Source of the DNA: Streptomyces sp. HUAS MG91 | GTDB taxonomy: Bacteria > Actinomycetota > Actinomycetes > Streptomycetales > Streptomycetaceae | Assembly: GCF_040529335.1 (NCBI RefSeq) | Contig: NZ_CP159534.1 | Span: 8,060,001-8,124,000 of the forward strand | Length of the DNA: 64,000 nt | Direction: 5' to 3' | In this document: positions 10,357 to 19,824 of the stretch, in pieces | How positions within the stretch are numbered: the stretch's first letter is position 1 | Layout of the letters: every line of letters begins with the position of its first letter | Notes under the pieces: model-generated | What the model saw: only the letters and a program-made list of their open reading frames with translations | Told to the model about the DNA's origin: nothing | Databases searched by the model: none | Program-made: the position numbers and the translations under genes

Positions 10357-12540
10357 GTGAAGCAGGTCGTACAGAACTACAAGAGCGGCGAGCTGGCGGT
10401 GCTCGACGTGCCGGTACCGGGGTGCAAGCCGGGTGGGGTGCTGGTCCGCAGCGCCTACTCGCTGATCTCCACCGGGACCGAGATGATGAAGGTGTCCGAG
10501 GCCGGCATGTCGATGCTGGGCAAGGCCCGTTCCCGCCCCGACCAGGTGGCCAAGGTCATGCAGAGCGTCGCCACCAACGGGGTGCCCGCCACCTATCGCA
10601 AGGTGATGGGCAAGCTCGACTCCTACACACCGCTCGGCTACTCGCTGTGCGGGATCGTCGAGCAGGTCGGCGCAGGCGTCGACGACGTGAAGGTCGGCGA
10701 CCTCGTGGCCTGCGCGGGCAACGAGCACGCGCTGCACGCCGAGCTGAACTGGGTGCCGAAGAACCTCTACAGCCCGGTGCCCGAGGGCCTCGCGCCCCGG
10801 CACGCGGCCTTCGGCACCGTCGGGTCGATCGCGCTCCAGGGCGTCCGCCAGGGCGAGCCGCAGCTCGGTGAGGTCGCCCTGGTCATCGGCCTCGGCCTGA
10901 TCGGCCAGCTGGTGACACAGCTCCTGACCGCAGCGGGCGTCCGCGTCGTCGGCGTCGATCCCGACCCGAGCCGCTGCGAACTCGCCGAGCGCCTCGGCGC
11001 CGCGGCGAGCGGCGACCCCGCCTCCGCCGCCGTGGAGGCCGCCGTCGCCGAACTCACCGGCGGACACGGCGTGGACCAGGTGTATCTGGCCGCCGGCGGC
11101 TCCAGCAACCAGCCCGTCGAACTGGCCGCCCGGCTCTGCCGGGACCGCGGCCGCGTCGTCGACATCGGCAAGTGCCGGCTCGACCTGCCCTGGAACGCGT
11201 ACTACGAGAAGGAACTCGACGTCCGCTTCTCGCGCAGCTACGGTCCCGGGCGCTACGACCCGGAGTACGAGCTGGAGGGGCGCGACTACCCGATCGGCTA
11301 TGTGCGCTGGACCGAGCGCCGCAACCTGGCCTGCTTCCTCGACCTCGTCGCCCGCGGCCGCGTCGACGTGGACCCGCTGGTCTCCCACATCGCCGACTTC
11401 GACGACGCGGTGGACACCTACCAGCGCCTGAAGGACGGCGAACTCAAGGCCGTGGCCGTGCTGTTCCGCTACGCCGACCAGGAGCCGGAGGCCGAGAAGG
11501 AGACGCCGGCCCCGACGGTGACCGTGCCCGCCGTGACCGTGCGGCCGGGTCAGGCGCGGGCCGTCTCGTCCCCGGTGCGGATCGCGTTCGTCGGCGCGGG
11601 CAACTACGCCACCTCGATGCTGCTGCCCCACCTCGCGCGGCGCGACGGCGTCGAGCTGTCCACCGTCGTCACCACGACCGCGCTGTCGGGGGCCAACGCC
11701 CAGCGCAAGTTCGGCTTCGCCGAGGCGACCACCGACCTCGACGCCGTCCTCGGCGACACCTCGATCGACGCGGTGTTCGTCGTCACCCGGCACAGCTCGC
11801 ACGCCGAACTGACCCGGCAGGCCCTCCTCGCCGGCAAGGCCGTCTTCGTGGAGAAGCCCCTGGCGCTCACCGAGGACGAACTGGCCGGCGTGCTCGCGGC
11901 GGTCGAGGAGTCCGGCAACGACCGGCTCCAAGTCGGCTTCAACCGCCGCTTCGCCCCGCTGCTGCGCGAGGCCAAGGGACGGTTCGGCGTCCGCACCGGA
12001 CCGGCGAGCCTGCGCTACCTGGTCAACGCCGGCCGGCTGCAGCACGGCAGCTGGTACCTCCAGCAGGGCACCGAGGGCTCCCGGTTCGCCGGTGAGGGCG
12101 GCCACTTCATCGACACCGCGAGCTGGCTCCTCGACGCCGACCCCGTCTCGGTCTACGCGACCGGCTCGGCCGGCAACGAGGACCTCCAGGTCGTCCTGCG
12201 CTACGCGGACGACTCCACCGCCACCATCAGCTACGTGACCACCGGCGCCCCCGGCTACCCCAAGGAGACGCTGGACCTGGTCGCGGACGGCAAGGTGCTC
12301 CGCCTCGACGACTTCGTCCGCGCCTCGGTCTACGGCCGCAAGCGGTGGGTCAGCTCGCGGCTGCCCAAGGCCCGGGACAAGGGCCAGAACGCCGAGCTGG
12401 CCGCGTTCGTCAAGGCCGTGCGCACCGGCGGACCGATGCCCGTGCCGCTGGAGTCGCTGGCCGCCACCACCGCGGCCACCCTCGCCGTGCAGACCGGCCT
12501 GGCCGGCGGCGCGCCGGTGACGTTGGCGGGGCCGCGATGA
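10357..12540 (+). CDS. Bi-domain oxidoreductase: medium-chain dehydrogenase fused to Gfo/Idh/MocA dehydrogenase
   Basis: 727 residues with two complete redox domains. Residues about 1-365 are a medium-chain dehydrogenase (SAYSLISTGTE, TPLGYSLCGIVEQVG, GLGLIGQLVTQLL). From about residue 409 there is a Gfo/Idh/MocA domain with IAFVGAGNYATSMLLPHL, the FVEKPLAL motif (Lys500 region) and GGHFIDTASWLLD. Such fusions occur beside heparinase-like genes in polysaccharide loci, and the two halves may perform successive oxidation and reduction on a nucleotide sugar. The GTG start has AGAGGA six bases upstream. The gene overlaps the next by four bases (ATGA). Confidence 0.88.
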   Translation: MKQVVQNYKSGELAVLDVPVPGCKPGGVLVRSAYSLISTGTEMMKVSEAGMSMLGKARSRPDQVAKVMQSVATNGVPATYRKVMGKLDSYTPLGYSLCGIVEQVGAGVDDVKVGDLVACAGNEHALHAELNWVPKNLYSPVPEGLAPRHAAFGTVGSIALQGVRQGEPQLGEVALVIGLGLIGQLVTQLLTAAGVRVVGVDPDPSRCELAERLGAAASGDPASAAVEAAVAELTGGHGVDQVYLAAGGSSNQPVELAARLCRDRGRVVDIGKCRLDLPWNAYYEKELDVRFSRSYGPGRYDPEYELEGRDYPIGYVRWTERRNLACFLDLVARGRVDVDPLVSHIADFDDAVDTYQRLKDGELKAVAVLFRYADQEPEAEKETPAPTVTVPAVTVRPGQARAVSSPVRIAFVGAGNYATSMLLPHLARRDGVELSTVVTTTALSGANAQRKFGFAEATTDLDAVLGDTSIDAVFVVTRHSSHAELTRQALLAGKAVFVEKPLALTEDELAGVLAAVEESGNDRLQVGFNRRFAPLLREAKGRFGVRTGPASLRYLVNAGRLQHGSWYLQQGTEGSRFAGEGGHFIDTASWLLDADPVSVYATGSAGNEDLQVVLRYADDSTATISYVTTGAPGYPKETLDLVADGKVLRLDDFVRASVYGRKRWVSSRLPKARDKGQNAELAAFVKAVRTGGPMPVPLESLAATTAATLAVQTGLAGGAPVTLAGPR

Positions 12541-14477
12541 CCATGAGCGCGGGCTGGTACCTGCGGCGCCTCTCCGCGATGGGGCCGCAGGAGATCGCGG
12601 GCCGGGCCGGCGACGCCGTGCGCCGTCGCCGGTGGCGGTCGGTGCGCCCCGACGGCCCGGGCGCGACCGGCGCCCGGTTCACGGCGGTGCTGCCCGCCGG
12701 GACGGTCGCCGCGATCCCGCCGGATGCCGCCAAGCGGCTCGTCGCCGAGGCGGACCGGCTGATGTACGGGCACGTCGAGTACTTCGGGGTGGTCCGCGAC
12801 GACCTGGCCGACCCGGACTGGTGGTGCGACCCGAAGACCGGCCGCCGCGCCCCGTGGGGCTACGCCTTCGACGTGCCGTACCGCGACGAGGACGCGGTCG
12901 GCGACATCAAGCAGATCTGGGAGCTGTCCCGGCACCAGTACCTCACCCAGCTCGCCGCCGCCTACGCGATCACCGGCGACGAGCGGTACGCCGAGCGGAC
13001 CGCCGACCACCTGCGCTCGTGGTGGGCGGCCAACCCGCCGCTGCGCGGCGTGCACTGGATCAGCGGCATCGAGCTGGGCATCCGGCTGCTCTCCTGGGTG
13101 TGGGTCCGGCGGCTGCTCGACGGCTGGTCCGGCGCCGCCGCCCTGTTCGAGGACAACCCCGTCGCGGTGAACCAGATCTGGCACCACCAGCGCTGGCTGG
13201 CCGCCTTCCCCAGCCGGGGCTCGTCGGCGAACAACCACGTCATCGCCGAGGCCGCGGGACAGTACGCCGCGGCCTGCGCGTTCGACTGGTTCCCGGCCTC
13301 GGCACGCTGGCGCGACGGCGCGCTGCGCTCGCTCGACCGGAACCTGCGCGCCAACACCTTCCCCTCGGGGCTCAATCGCGAACTGGCCTCCGAGTACCAC
13401 GGCCTCGTCCTCGAACTCGGCCTGGCCGCGCTCGCCGAGGCCGACGCGGCGGGCCGACCGGTCCCCGCGACGCTGCGGCTCGTCCTGCTGCGGATGACCG
13501 ACGCGCTCGCCGCCGTCGTGGACAACCGGCTCAGACCGCCGCGCCAGGGCGACGCCGACGACGGCCACGGCCTGGTCGTGGACGGCGGCGGCACCGACCG
13601 CTGGGCCTCGCTGCTCGCCACCGGCGCGGCCGTGTTCGGCCGGCTCGACTGGTGGCCCGAGGTGACCGGCACCGATGTGCGCACCCCGCTCCTCGCCGCG
13701 CTCATCAAGCCCGTACCCCCGTCCGCGGCCCGCCCGAAGACCCGCCCGGCCCACTTCGCCGACGCGGGGATGACCGTCCTGCGCGGCCCGGAGAAGATCT
13801 GGTGCCGCTGCGACGGCGGCCCGCACGGCTTCCTGTCCATCGCCGCGCACGCCCACGCCGACGCGCTGTCCGTGGAGGTCCGGCACGACGGGGTCGACGT
13901 CCTCGCCGACCCCGGGACGTTCTGCTACCACGGGCAGCCCGAGTGGCGGCGGTACTTCCGCTCCACCCTCGGCCACAACACCCTGGAACTGGACGGCACC
14001 GACCAGTCCGGTTCCGGCGGCCCGTTCCTGTGGACCCGGCACGCCCGCACCCGCGTCCTGGCGGTGGAGACGTCCGGGGACGTGGCCCGGTGGAGCGCCG
14101 AGCACGACGGCTACCAGCCGTCCGTGCACCGCCGCCGGGTGGAGCTGACCGCCGAGAGCGAGGAACTGCGTCTCGTCGACGAGGTGCGCGGACCGCGCCG
14201 GGATCTCCGGCTCGCGTTCCACCTCGGCCCGACGGTCGCCGCCGACCTGGTGGGCAACCGCGCCGTCCTCACCTGGATCCACGAGGGCGAGGGCCGTTCC
14301 GCGGTGCTCGACCTGCCCGCGCAGCTGAGCTGGCGGGCGCACCGCGGGGAGACCGAACCGCCACTGGGCTGGTACTCCCCGGGATTCGGACGCAAGGAAC
14401 CCACCACCACGCTGGTCGGGACCGGCAGCGCCGACGGCGCCGCCGACTTCACGACCGTGCTCAGGTTCCGCGGGTAG
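12537..14477 (+). CDS. Heparinase II/III-like (alginate-lyase-like) protein
   Basis: 646 residues. The N-terminal half is an alpha/alpha toroid with SSANNHVIAEAAG and RELASEYHGLVLELG, the conserved Asn/His/Tyr region of heparinase II/III enzymes. The C-terminal half is a beta-sandwich with AAHAHADALSVEVRHDGVD, DPGTFCYHG and LGHNTLELDG. Relatives cleave uronate-containing polysaccharides by beta-elimination. No signal peptide is visible, so it may be cytoplasmic or exported by another route. In a biosynthetic operon it may trim or edit polymer, as AlgL does in alginate synthesis. ATG overlaps the previous stop. Confidence 0.85.
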   Translation: MTMSAGWYLRRLSAMGPQEIAGRAGDAVRRRRWRSVRPDGPGATGARFTAVLPAGTVAAIPPDAAKRLVAEADRLMYGHVEYFGVVRDDLADPDWWCDPKTGRRAPWGYAFDVPYRDEDAVGDIKQIWELSRHQYLTQLAAAYAITGDERYAERTADHLRSWWAANPPLRGVHWISGIELGIRLLSWVWVRRLLDGWSGAAALFEDNPVAVNQIWHHQRWLAAFPSRGSSANNHVIAEAAGQYAAACAFDWFPASARWRDGALRSLDRNLRANTFPSGLNRELASEYHGLVLELGLAALAEADAAGRPVPATLRLVLLRMTDALAAVVDNRLRPPRQGDADDGHGLVVDGGGTDRWASLLATGAAVFGRLDWWPEVTGTDVRTPLLAALIKPVPPSAARPKTRPAHFADAGMTVLRGPEKIWCRCDGGPHGFLSIAAHAHADALSVEVRHDGVDVLADPGTFCYHGQPEWRRYFRSTLGHNTLELDGTDQSGSGGPFLWTRHARTRVLAVETSGDVARWSAEHDGYQPSVHRRRVELTAESEELRLVDEVRGPRRDLRLAFHLGPTVAADLVGNRAVLTWIHEGEGRSAVLDLPAQLSWRAHRGETEPPLGWYSPGFGRKEPTTTLVGTGSADGAADFTTVLRFRG

Positions 14478-14485
14478 GGGGGCAC

Positions 14486-16033
14486 GTGGGCTACAAGAGA
14501 CGGCACTGGGCGCTGGCGGTGGCACCGCTGGCGCTGGCCCTGCTGGCGACGGCCGGCTGCGACAGCGGCACGCCGACGTCGGACGCCGGGTCGAAGCCGA
14601 AGAGCACACCGCCGTCCACCGCGTCGTCGAAGACGCCGGTGGCCCGGGTGTGCGCCGCGTCGCCCGCCGGGCCGGAGAAGGCACCGGCCGGCGCGGTCAC
14701 GGTCGACCCCAAGAAGGTCGGTGACCTGGCGGCGAAGACCAAGAGCAGCCCCGCGCACACCACGTTCTGGCTGCGCCCGGGCAAGCACCGCCTCGAATCG
14801 GACCGCTACGCCCAGGTCATCCCGAAGAAGGGCGACCGCTACCTCGGGGCGCCGGGCGCGGTGCTCGACGGCCACCGGAAGAACCAGTACGCCTTCGGCG
14901 GGACCGCGAGCGGCGTCACCATCAGCCACCTGACCGTGCAGGGGTTCGTGGCACCGCCGGACGAGGGCGTGGTCAACCACGACTCGGCCGACGGCTGGGT
15001 CATCGAGCACAGCACGATCCAGAACAACTCCGGTGCCGGGCTGATGGCCGGCGCCCGCCAGCAGGTCCGGGACAACTGCCTGCGCGACAACGGCCAGTAC
15101 GGCATGAACGCGTACAAGTCGTCGGGCCGGGTCACCGGCCTCGTGGTCGAGGGCAACGAGATCGTCGGCAACAACACCGGCGACTGGGAGCGCAAGCGCA
15201 AGGGCTGCGGCTGCACCGGAGGCATCAAGTTCTGGGCCGTCGACGGCGCCGACGTGCGCGGCAACTGGGTGCACGACAACCGCGGCACGGGCCTGTGGGC
15301 GGACACCAACAACAACGACTTCCGCATCGAGAAGAACGTCCTGGAGAGCAACGACGGTGCCGCGCTGATCTACGAGACCAGCTACAACGCGGTCATCCGC
15401 AACAACGTCATCCGGCGCAACAACTGGGTCGAGGGCCGCAAGGCGGCGGAGGGGGGCGACACCTTCCCGTTCGCCACCGTCTACCTGTCCGAGTCCGGCG
15501 GCGAACCACGGATCAAGGCCCGTACCGACAAGATCGACATCTACGGGAACCTGCTGGAGGACAACTGGTCCGGCATCACCCTCTGGGAGAACGCCGACCG
15601 GTTCTGCAACAGCCCCGCCAACACCTCGTCCGGTGACTGCACCCTGCTGGTGAAGAAGACCAAGCGCTGCGCCGAACCCGCCATAGGGAAGGCGCCGCTC
15701 TACGCCGACTGCCGGTGGAAGACCCAGCGGGTGGACATCCACGACAACCGCTTCGTGCTCGACAAGTCCGTCGTCAAGTGCACGGTGAAGTGCGACCGGA
15801 TGGCGGTCCTCGCCAACTACGGCACCTATCCCGACTGGTCGCCGTACCAGGGCGAGAAGGTCGCCGAGGCGATCACCCACAAGCAGGACAACCGCTGGCA
15901 CGACAACGTCTACCGCGGTCCGTGGAAGTTCGTCGTCCAGGACCAGAGCAAGGTGATCGACTTCACGCAGTGGAAGAGCCAGAGCTTCCGGCAGGACAAG
16001 GGCAGCACCATCGACCCGCGGGCCGGTGGTTGA
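14486..16033 (+). CDS. Lipoprotein with right-handed parallel beta-helix
   Basis: 515 residues. The signal sequence ends in the lipobox LLATAGC, so the mature protein is probably lipid-anchored outside the membrane, followed by a Thr/Ser/Pro/Lys linker. The remainder is a pectate-lyase-like parallel beta-helix with repeated N-rich turns (EHSTIQNNSGAGLM, VVEGNEIVGNN, RIEKNVLESNDG, AVIRNNVIRRNN). Such folds act as lyases or C5-epimerases on uronate polymers (AlgG type), but the catalytic residues cannot be assigned by eye. Cysteine pairs near the C-terminus may form disulfides. The GTG start has GGTAGGGGGG upstream. It follows the heparinase-like gene by 8 bases. Confidence 0.82.
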   Translation: MGYKRRHWALAVAPLALALLATAGCDSGTPTSDAGSKPKSTPPSTASSKTPVARVCAASPAGPEKAPAGAVTVDPKKVGDLAAKTKSSPAHTTFWLRPGKHRLESDRYAQVIPKKGDRYLGAPGAVLDGHRKNQYAFGGTASGVTISHLTVQGFVAPPDEGVVNHDSADGWVIEHSTIQNNSGAGLMAGARQQVRDNCLRDNGQYGMNAYKSSGRVTGLVVEGNEIVGNNTGDWERKRKGCGCTGGIKFWAVDGADVRGNWVHDNRGTGLWADTNNNDFRIEKNVLESNDGAALIYETSYNAVIRNNVIRRNNWVEGRKAAEGGDTFPFATVYLSESGGEPRIKARTDKIDIYGNLLEDNWSGITLWENADRFCNSPANTSSGDCTLLVKKTKRCAEPAIGKAPLYADCRWKTQRVDIHDNRFVLDKSVVKCTVKCDRMAVLANYGTYPDWSPYQGEKVAEAITHKQDNRWHDNVYRGPWKFVVQDQSKVIDFTQWKSQSFRQDKGSTIDPRAGG

Positions 16034-16034
16034 G

Positions 16035-17330
16035 ATGACGACATCGCTCCACGCCCCGGCGCCCGTCACCGGACCGCGCCCGGCGGGCACCCCGAAGCTC
16101 GCCGGGATCGCCTGGGGACTGCTGATCCTCAACACGCTCGGCTCGGCCGGCGCGAAGACCATCGTTCCGCTGCCCCGCTCGCTCATCCAGATGGTCACCA
16201 TGGGCTCGCTCGTCGCCGCGTTCGCCCTCGCGCTCGCGGTCAACCTCCGGCTGCGGTTCCGGCCCAGCGCCTACGTGCTCCTGCTCAGCCTGCTGCTGGT
16301 CCCGAGCGTGCTCTCCAGCGTCCACCTGGAGGCCGGGTTCGGCGCGCTGTTCCGCTGTACCCGGCTCGCCCTCTTCGTCGCCACGCTGTGGCTCCTCACC
16401 CGCTGGTGGGACGGGGGCCTGACGTTCGTCCGGCACCACATCCGGATGTACTTCGCCGTGCTCGGGACGGTGGCCGCGGGCCTGGTCGTCTCGCCCGGCG
16501 CGGCGCTGCCCGACACCTACGGAGGACGGCTCGTCGGCGCGCTGTGGCCGCTCACCCCGCCGCAGATCGGACAGTACGCGGCAGTGATCATCGGGCTTAC
16601 CGTGCTGCTGCTCCTGGGCCGGCGGACCGACCGCAGGAGCGCGGCGGTGATCATCGTGCCCTCGCTCGTCCTGCTGATGTTCACGCACACCAGGACGGCC
16701 ACGCTCGGCCTGCTCGTCGGACTGGTCCTCGCGATCGGCTCGCTCCTGCTCACCAGCGCCGCCGCCCGCCGGTTCTTCACCTGGACCGTGGTGATCGCCA
16801 CGACCGTCGCCGTGGTCTTCGCGGGCGCGCTCCAGTCGTGGTTCCTGCGCGGCCAGAGCCAGGAGAACTTCTCCAACCTCACCGGCCGCGCCAAGGTCTG
16901 GGACGCCCTGCTGGCCGAGCCGCGGTCGGTCTCGGAGATGCTGTTCGGCGTGGGCCTGGGCGACAAGTCGTTCGGCGGGCTGCCCATCGACAACAGCTGG
17001 CTGGCCGTCTACAACGAACAGGGCCTGGTCGGCGTCACCATCGTCGCGGCGTTCATCGTGGCCCTGGCCGCGGTCGCCCTGCTGCGACCGCCGTCGCTCC
17101 AGCGGGCCTGCGCGATCTTCCTGATCAGCTACTGCGCGATCGCCTCGTACACCGAGGCCGGGCTCGGTGACGCCTCGCCGTACCTGCTCCATCTCGCCCT
17201 GGCCGCGGCCCTGTTGGCCACACCCGTCGCGCAGCCGCAGCCACTGCCGCCGCCCGCGCTCCCGGCGCAGGCACGGGCGAAGGACCGCCCCTACATCCCG
17301 CGCTGGGCCCGTCGTCCGGAGGTGACCTGA
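16035..17330 (+). CDS. Wzy/O-antigen ligase-like polysaccharide polymerase
   Basis: About 431 residues with ten to twelve predicted membrane helices. A large periplasmic loop contains WFLRGQSQENFSNLTGRAKV and FGVGLGDKSFGGLPIDNSW, the conserved block of Wzy/WaaL proteins. Its role is polymerisation of lipid-linked repeats on the outer face of the membrane, with the Wzx protein and the Wzz-like pair. The C-terminal tail is Pro/Ala-rich. ATG was chosen; a GTG nine bases earlier is possible because the gene lies one base after the preceding stop. Confidence 0.85.
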   Translation: MTTSLHAPAPVTGPRPAGTPKLAGIAWGLLILNTLGSAGAKTIVPLPRSLIQMVTMGSLVAAFALALAVNLRLRFRPSAYVLLLSLLLVPSVLSSVHLEAGFGALFRCTRLALFVATLWLLTRWWDGGLTFVRHHIRMYFAVLGTVAAGLVVSPGAALPDTYGGRLVGALWPLTPPQIGQYAAVIIGLTVLLLLGRRTDRRSAAVIIVPSLVLLMFTHTRTATLGLLVGLVLAIGSLLLTSAAARRFFTWTVVIATTVAVVFAGALQSWFLRGQSQENFSNLTGRAKVWDALLAEPRSVSEMLFGVGLGDKSFGGLPIDNSWLAVYNEQGLVGVTIVAAFIVALAAVALLRPPSLQRACAIFLISYCAIASYTEAGLGDASPYLLHLALAAALLATPVAQPQPLPPPALPAQARAKDRPYIPRWARRPEVT

Positions 17331-17332
17331 GC

Positions 17333-18574
17333 ATGCACGTCCTCGTGGTGCACAACCGCTATGCCTCGGCGCAGCCGAGCGGCGAGAACAAGGTCGTCGA
17401 CCAGGAGGTGGAGCTGCTGCGCTCCGCCGGTCACCGGGTCGAGCTGTTCGAGCGGCGCAGTGACGACATCGGCGCCAAGTCCCTGCTGGGCAAGGCCGCG
17501 CTGCCGCTTCTCGTGCCGTGGAACCCGTCGGTCCGCACGGAGCTCGCGGCCCGGCTGCGTGCCGACCGGCCGGACGTCGTCCACGTCCACAACGTCTTCC
17601 CGCTGCTGTCGCCCGCGGTCCTCGCCGCCTGCGCCGACGCCGATGTGCCCGCCGTCGCCACCCTGCACAACTACACCCAGGTCTGCCCGCCCGGCACGCT
17701 CCAGCGGGACGGCGCCGCGTGCACCGAGTGCGTGGGGGGCTCGGCGCTGCCCGCCGTCCGGCACGGCTGCTACCGGAACTCCCGGCTCGCCACCGTCCCG
17801 CTCGCGGTCAGCCTGACGGTCAACCGGCGGCGCTGGTGGTCCGGCGTGGAGCGCTTCCTGTGCATCTCCGCGGCGCAGCGCGACGTGCTGGCCGAAGCGG
17901 GCATGCCGGCCGAGCGGCTGGCGGTGAAGCACAACTTCGTCCCGGACCCGGGCAGTTGCCGGGCGGGGGAGGGCGAGCACCTGCTCTTCCTCGGCCGGCT
18001 CGCCGAGGCGAAGGGCCTGCGGCTGCTCATGGCCGCCTGGGACGAACTCGCGGCCGACGGCGGACCGGGGGTACCGCTCGTCATCGCCGGCACCGGTCCG
18101 CTGGAGCGCGAGGTGGCCGACTGGGCGGCGGGCCGGGACGACGTGCGCTACGCCGGTCTGCTGGACACGGCGGAGTGCCGCAAGGCCATCGCGAGCGCGA
18201 TCGCCGTGGTGGCTCCCTCGACATGGCTGGAGGCCTTCGGGCTGGTGGCCGTCGAGGCGATGGCGGCCGGGGTGCCGGTCGTCGCCGCCGGGCACGGCGC
18301 GTTCGTCGAACTCGTCGAGGACGGCGTCACCGGGCTGCTGCACCGGCCCGGCGATGCCGCCTCGCTCGCGACCTGCCTGCGGCGGATCGCGGCCGACCCG
18401 GCCCGCAACCAGGAGATGGGCCGGGCGGCCCGGGGCCGGTACGAGCGGGGCTTCAGCCCGGCCGTCGGCCTGGCGCGCCTGGAGGAGGAGTACCGCACCG
18501 CGATCGCGGGGCGGTCGGCAATGACTCGCGGCGGGGACACCCGCGCGAGCAGGGGGGATGGGGAAAGTACATGA
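17333..18574 (+). CDS. GT4-family glycosyltransferase
   Basis: 413-residue GT-B enzyme. The N-terminal domain shows VLVVHNRYASAQPSGENKVV, VVHVHNVFPLLSP and ATLHNYTQVCP. The C-terminal domain shows LLFLGRLAEAKGLRLLM and PSTWLEAFGLVAVEAMAAGVP, with the GT4 EAFGLVAVEA nucleotide-binding signature. It is expected to act in the cytoplasm on the lipid-linked repeat. Several cysteines (QVCPPGTLQRDGAACTEC) resemble a small metal-binding insert seen in some GT4 enzymes. It starts 2 bases after the polymerase stop and overlaps the next gene by four bases. Confidence 0.88.
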   Translation: MHVLVVHNRYASAQPSGENKVVDQEVELLRSAGHRVELFERRSDDIGAKSLLGKAALPLLVPWNPSVRTELAARLRADRPDVVHVHNVFPLLSPAVLAACADADVPAVATLHNYTQVCPPGTLQRDGAACTECVGGSALPAVRHGCYRNSRLATVPLAVSLTVNRRRWWSGVERFLCISAAQRDVLAEAGMPAERLAVKHNFVPDPGSCRAGEGEHLLFLGRLAEAKGLRLLMAAWDELAADGGPGVPLVIAGTGPLEREVADWAAGRDDVRYAGLLDTAECRKAIASAIAVVAPSTWLEAFGLVAVEAMAAGVPVVAAGHGAFVELVEDGVTGLLHRPGDAASLATCLRRIAADPARNQEMGRAARGRYERGFSPAVGLARLEEEYRTAIAGRSAMTRGGDTRASRGDGEST

Positions 18575-19824
18575 CACGATGCCGACTCTGCGGCTCGGAA
18601 GCCATGGCGAGCGTCGTCGACCTTGGGGCGACACCGCCGTGCGAGAGCTTCCTCGCCGCTGACCGACTGGACCAGCCGGAGCCGGCGTACCCGCTCCACC
18701 TGCGGGTCTGCACCGATTGCTGGCTGGCGCAGATCCCGCCGCTCATCACACCCGAGGAGACGTTCAAGGAGTACGCGTACTTCTCCTCGTTCTCCACCTC
18801 CTGGGTGGAGCACGCGCGCACCTTCGTCGCCGACGCCGTGGAGCGGGCGGAACTCGGCGCCGACGCCTTCGTGGTCGAGGTGGCGAGCAACGACGGCTAC
18901 CTGCTGAAGCATGTCGTGGACCGCGACATCCGCTGCCTGGGCATCGAGCCGTCGGTGAACGTCGGCGCGGCCGCCCGGGACGCGGGCGTGCCCACGCTCA
19001 CCGAGTTCCTCAGCCCGGAGACCGGGGCGGCCGTGCGCGCCGAACACGGCCCGGCGAACCTCGTCGTGGCGAACAACGTGTACGCGCACATCCCCGACGT
19101 CATCGGGTTCACCCAGGGCCTGCGCGCGCTCGTCGCCGACGACGGCTGGGTCTCCATCGAGGTGCAGCACCTGCTGACCCTGATCGAGGAGAACCAGTAC
19201 GACACGATCTACCACGAGCACTTCCAGTACTACACGGTCGCCTCCGCGATCCGGGCCCTGGCCAGCGGCGGACTCACCCTCGTGGACGTCGAGCTGCTGC
19301 CCACCCACGGCGGCTCCATCCGGCTGTGGGCCCGCCCCGCCGAGACGGCCGGCGAGCCCTCGCAGGCGGTGACCGACGTCCTGGCCCGCGAGAAGGCCGC
19401 CGGGCTCCAGGAGCTGTCCGGGTACACCGAGTTCTCCGCCCGCGTCGCCAAGGTCCGCCGCGACCTGCTGCGGTTCCTCATCGAGGCCGCCGACCGCGGC
19501 GAGACCGTCGTCGGCTACGGCGCCCCCGGCAAGGGCAACACCCTGCTCAACCACTGCGGCATCCGGCCCGACCTGCTCGCCTACACGGTCGACCGCAACC
19601 CGTACAAGCACGGCCGGTACACCCCGGGCACCCGGATCCCGATCCTCGCGCCCGAGCAGATCGCCGCCGACAAGCCCGACTACGTCCTCGTCCTCCCCTG
19701 GAACCTGCGGGCCGAACTGGTCGAGCAGCTCGCCTTCGTCCACGAGTGGGGCGGCCGACTCGTCTTCCCCATTCCCGAACTGAGCGTCGTCGAGGCCGCG
19801 TCGTCGAAGGAGGTCACAGCATGA
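18571..19824 (+). CDS. SAM-dependent NDP-sugar C-methyltransferase
   Basis: 417 residues with the three-part layout of deoxysugar C-3 methyltransferases (TylC3/CloU-like). The N-terminal zinc-binding domain has Cys4, Cys7, Cys47 and Cys50. The SAM-binding domain has VVEVASNDGYLLKHV. The C-terminal domain has GYGAPGKGNTLLNHC and YTVDRNPYKHGRYTPGT. The motif TIYHEHFQYYT fits the substrate site of this family. It would add a methyl branch to an NDP-4-keto-6-deoxysugar. It is the first of a run of sugar-modifying genes and is coupled to the cytidylyltransferase gene (ATGA-type overlap). Confidence 0.88.
   Translation: MTRCRLCGSEAMASVVDLGATPPCESFLAADRLDQPEPAYPLHLRVCTDCWLAQIPPLITPEETFKEYAYFSSFSTSWVEHARTFVADAVERAELGADAFVVEVASNDGYLLKHVVDRDIRCLGIEPSVNVGAAARDAGVPTLTEFLSPETGAAVRAEHGPANLVVANNVYAHIPDVIGFTQGLRALVADDGWVSIEVQHLLTLIEENQYDTIYHEHFQYYTVASAIRALASGGLTLVDVELLPTHGGSIRLWARPAETAGEPSQAVTDVLAREKAAGLQELSGYTEFSARVAKVRRDLLRFLIEAADRGETVVGYGAPGKGNTLLNHCGIRPDLLAYTVDRNPYKHGRYTPGTRIPILAPEQIAADKPDYVLVLPWNLRAELVEQLAFVHEWGGRLVFPIPELSVVEAASSKEVTA

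Noticed and set aside
8405..12540. AsnB-type enzyme as a lasso-peptide cyclase
   Set aside because: It has an intact glutaminase domain with Cys2 and no precursor, B1 or B2 protein nearby; the context is polysaccharide.
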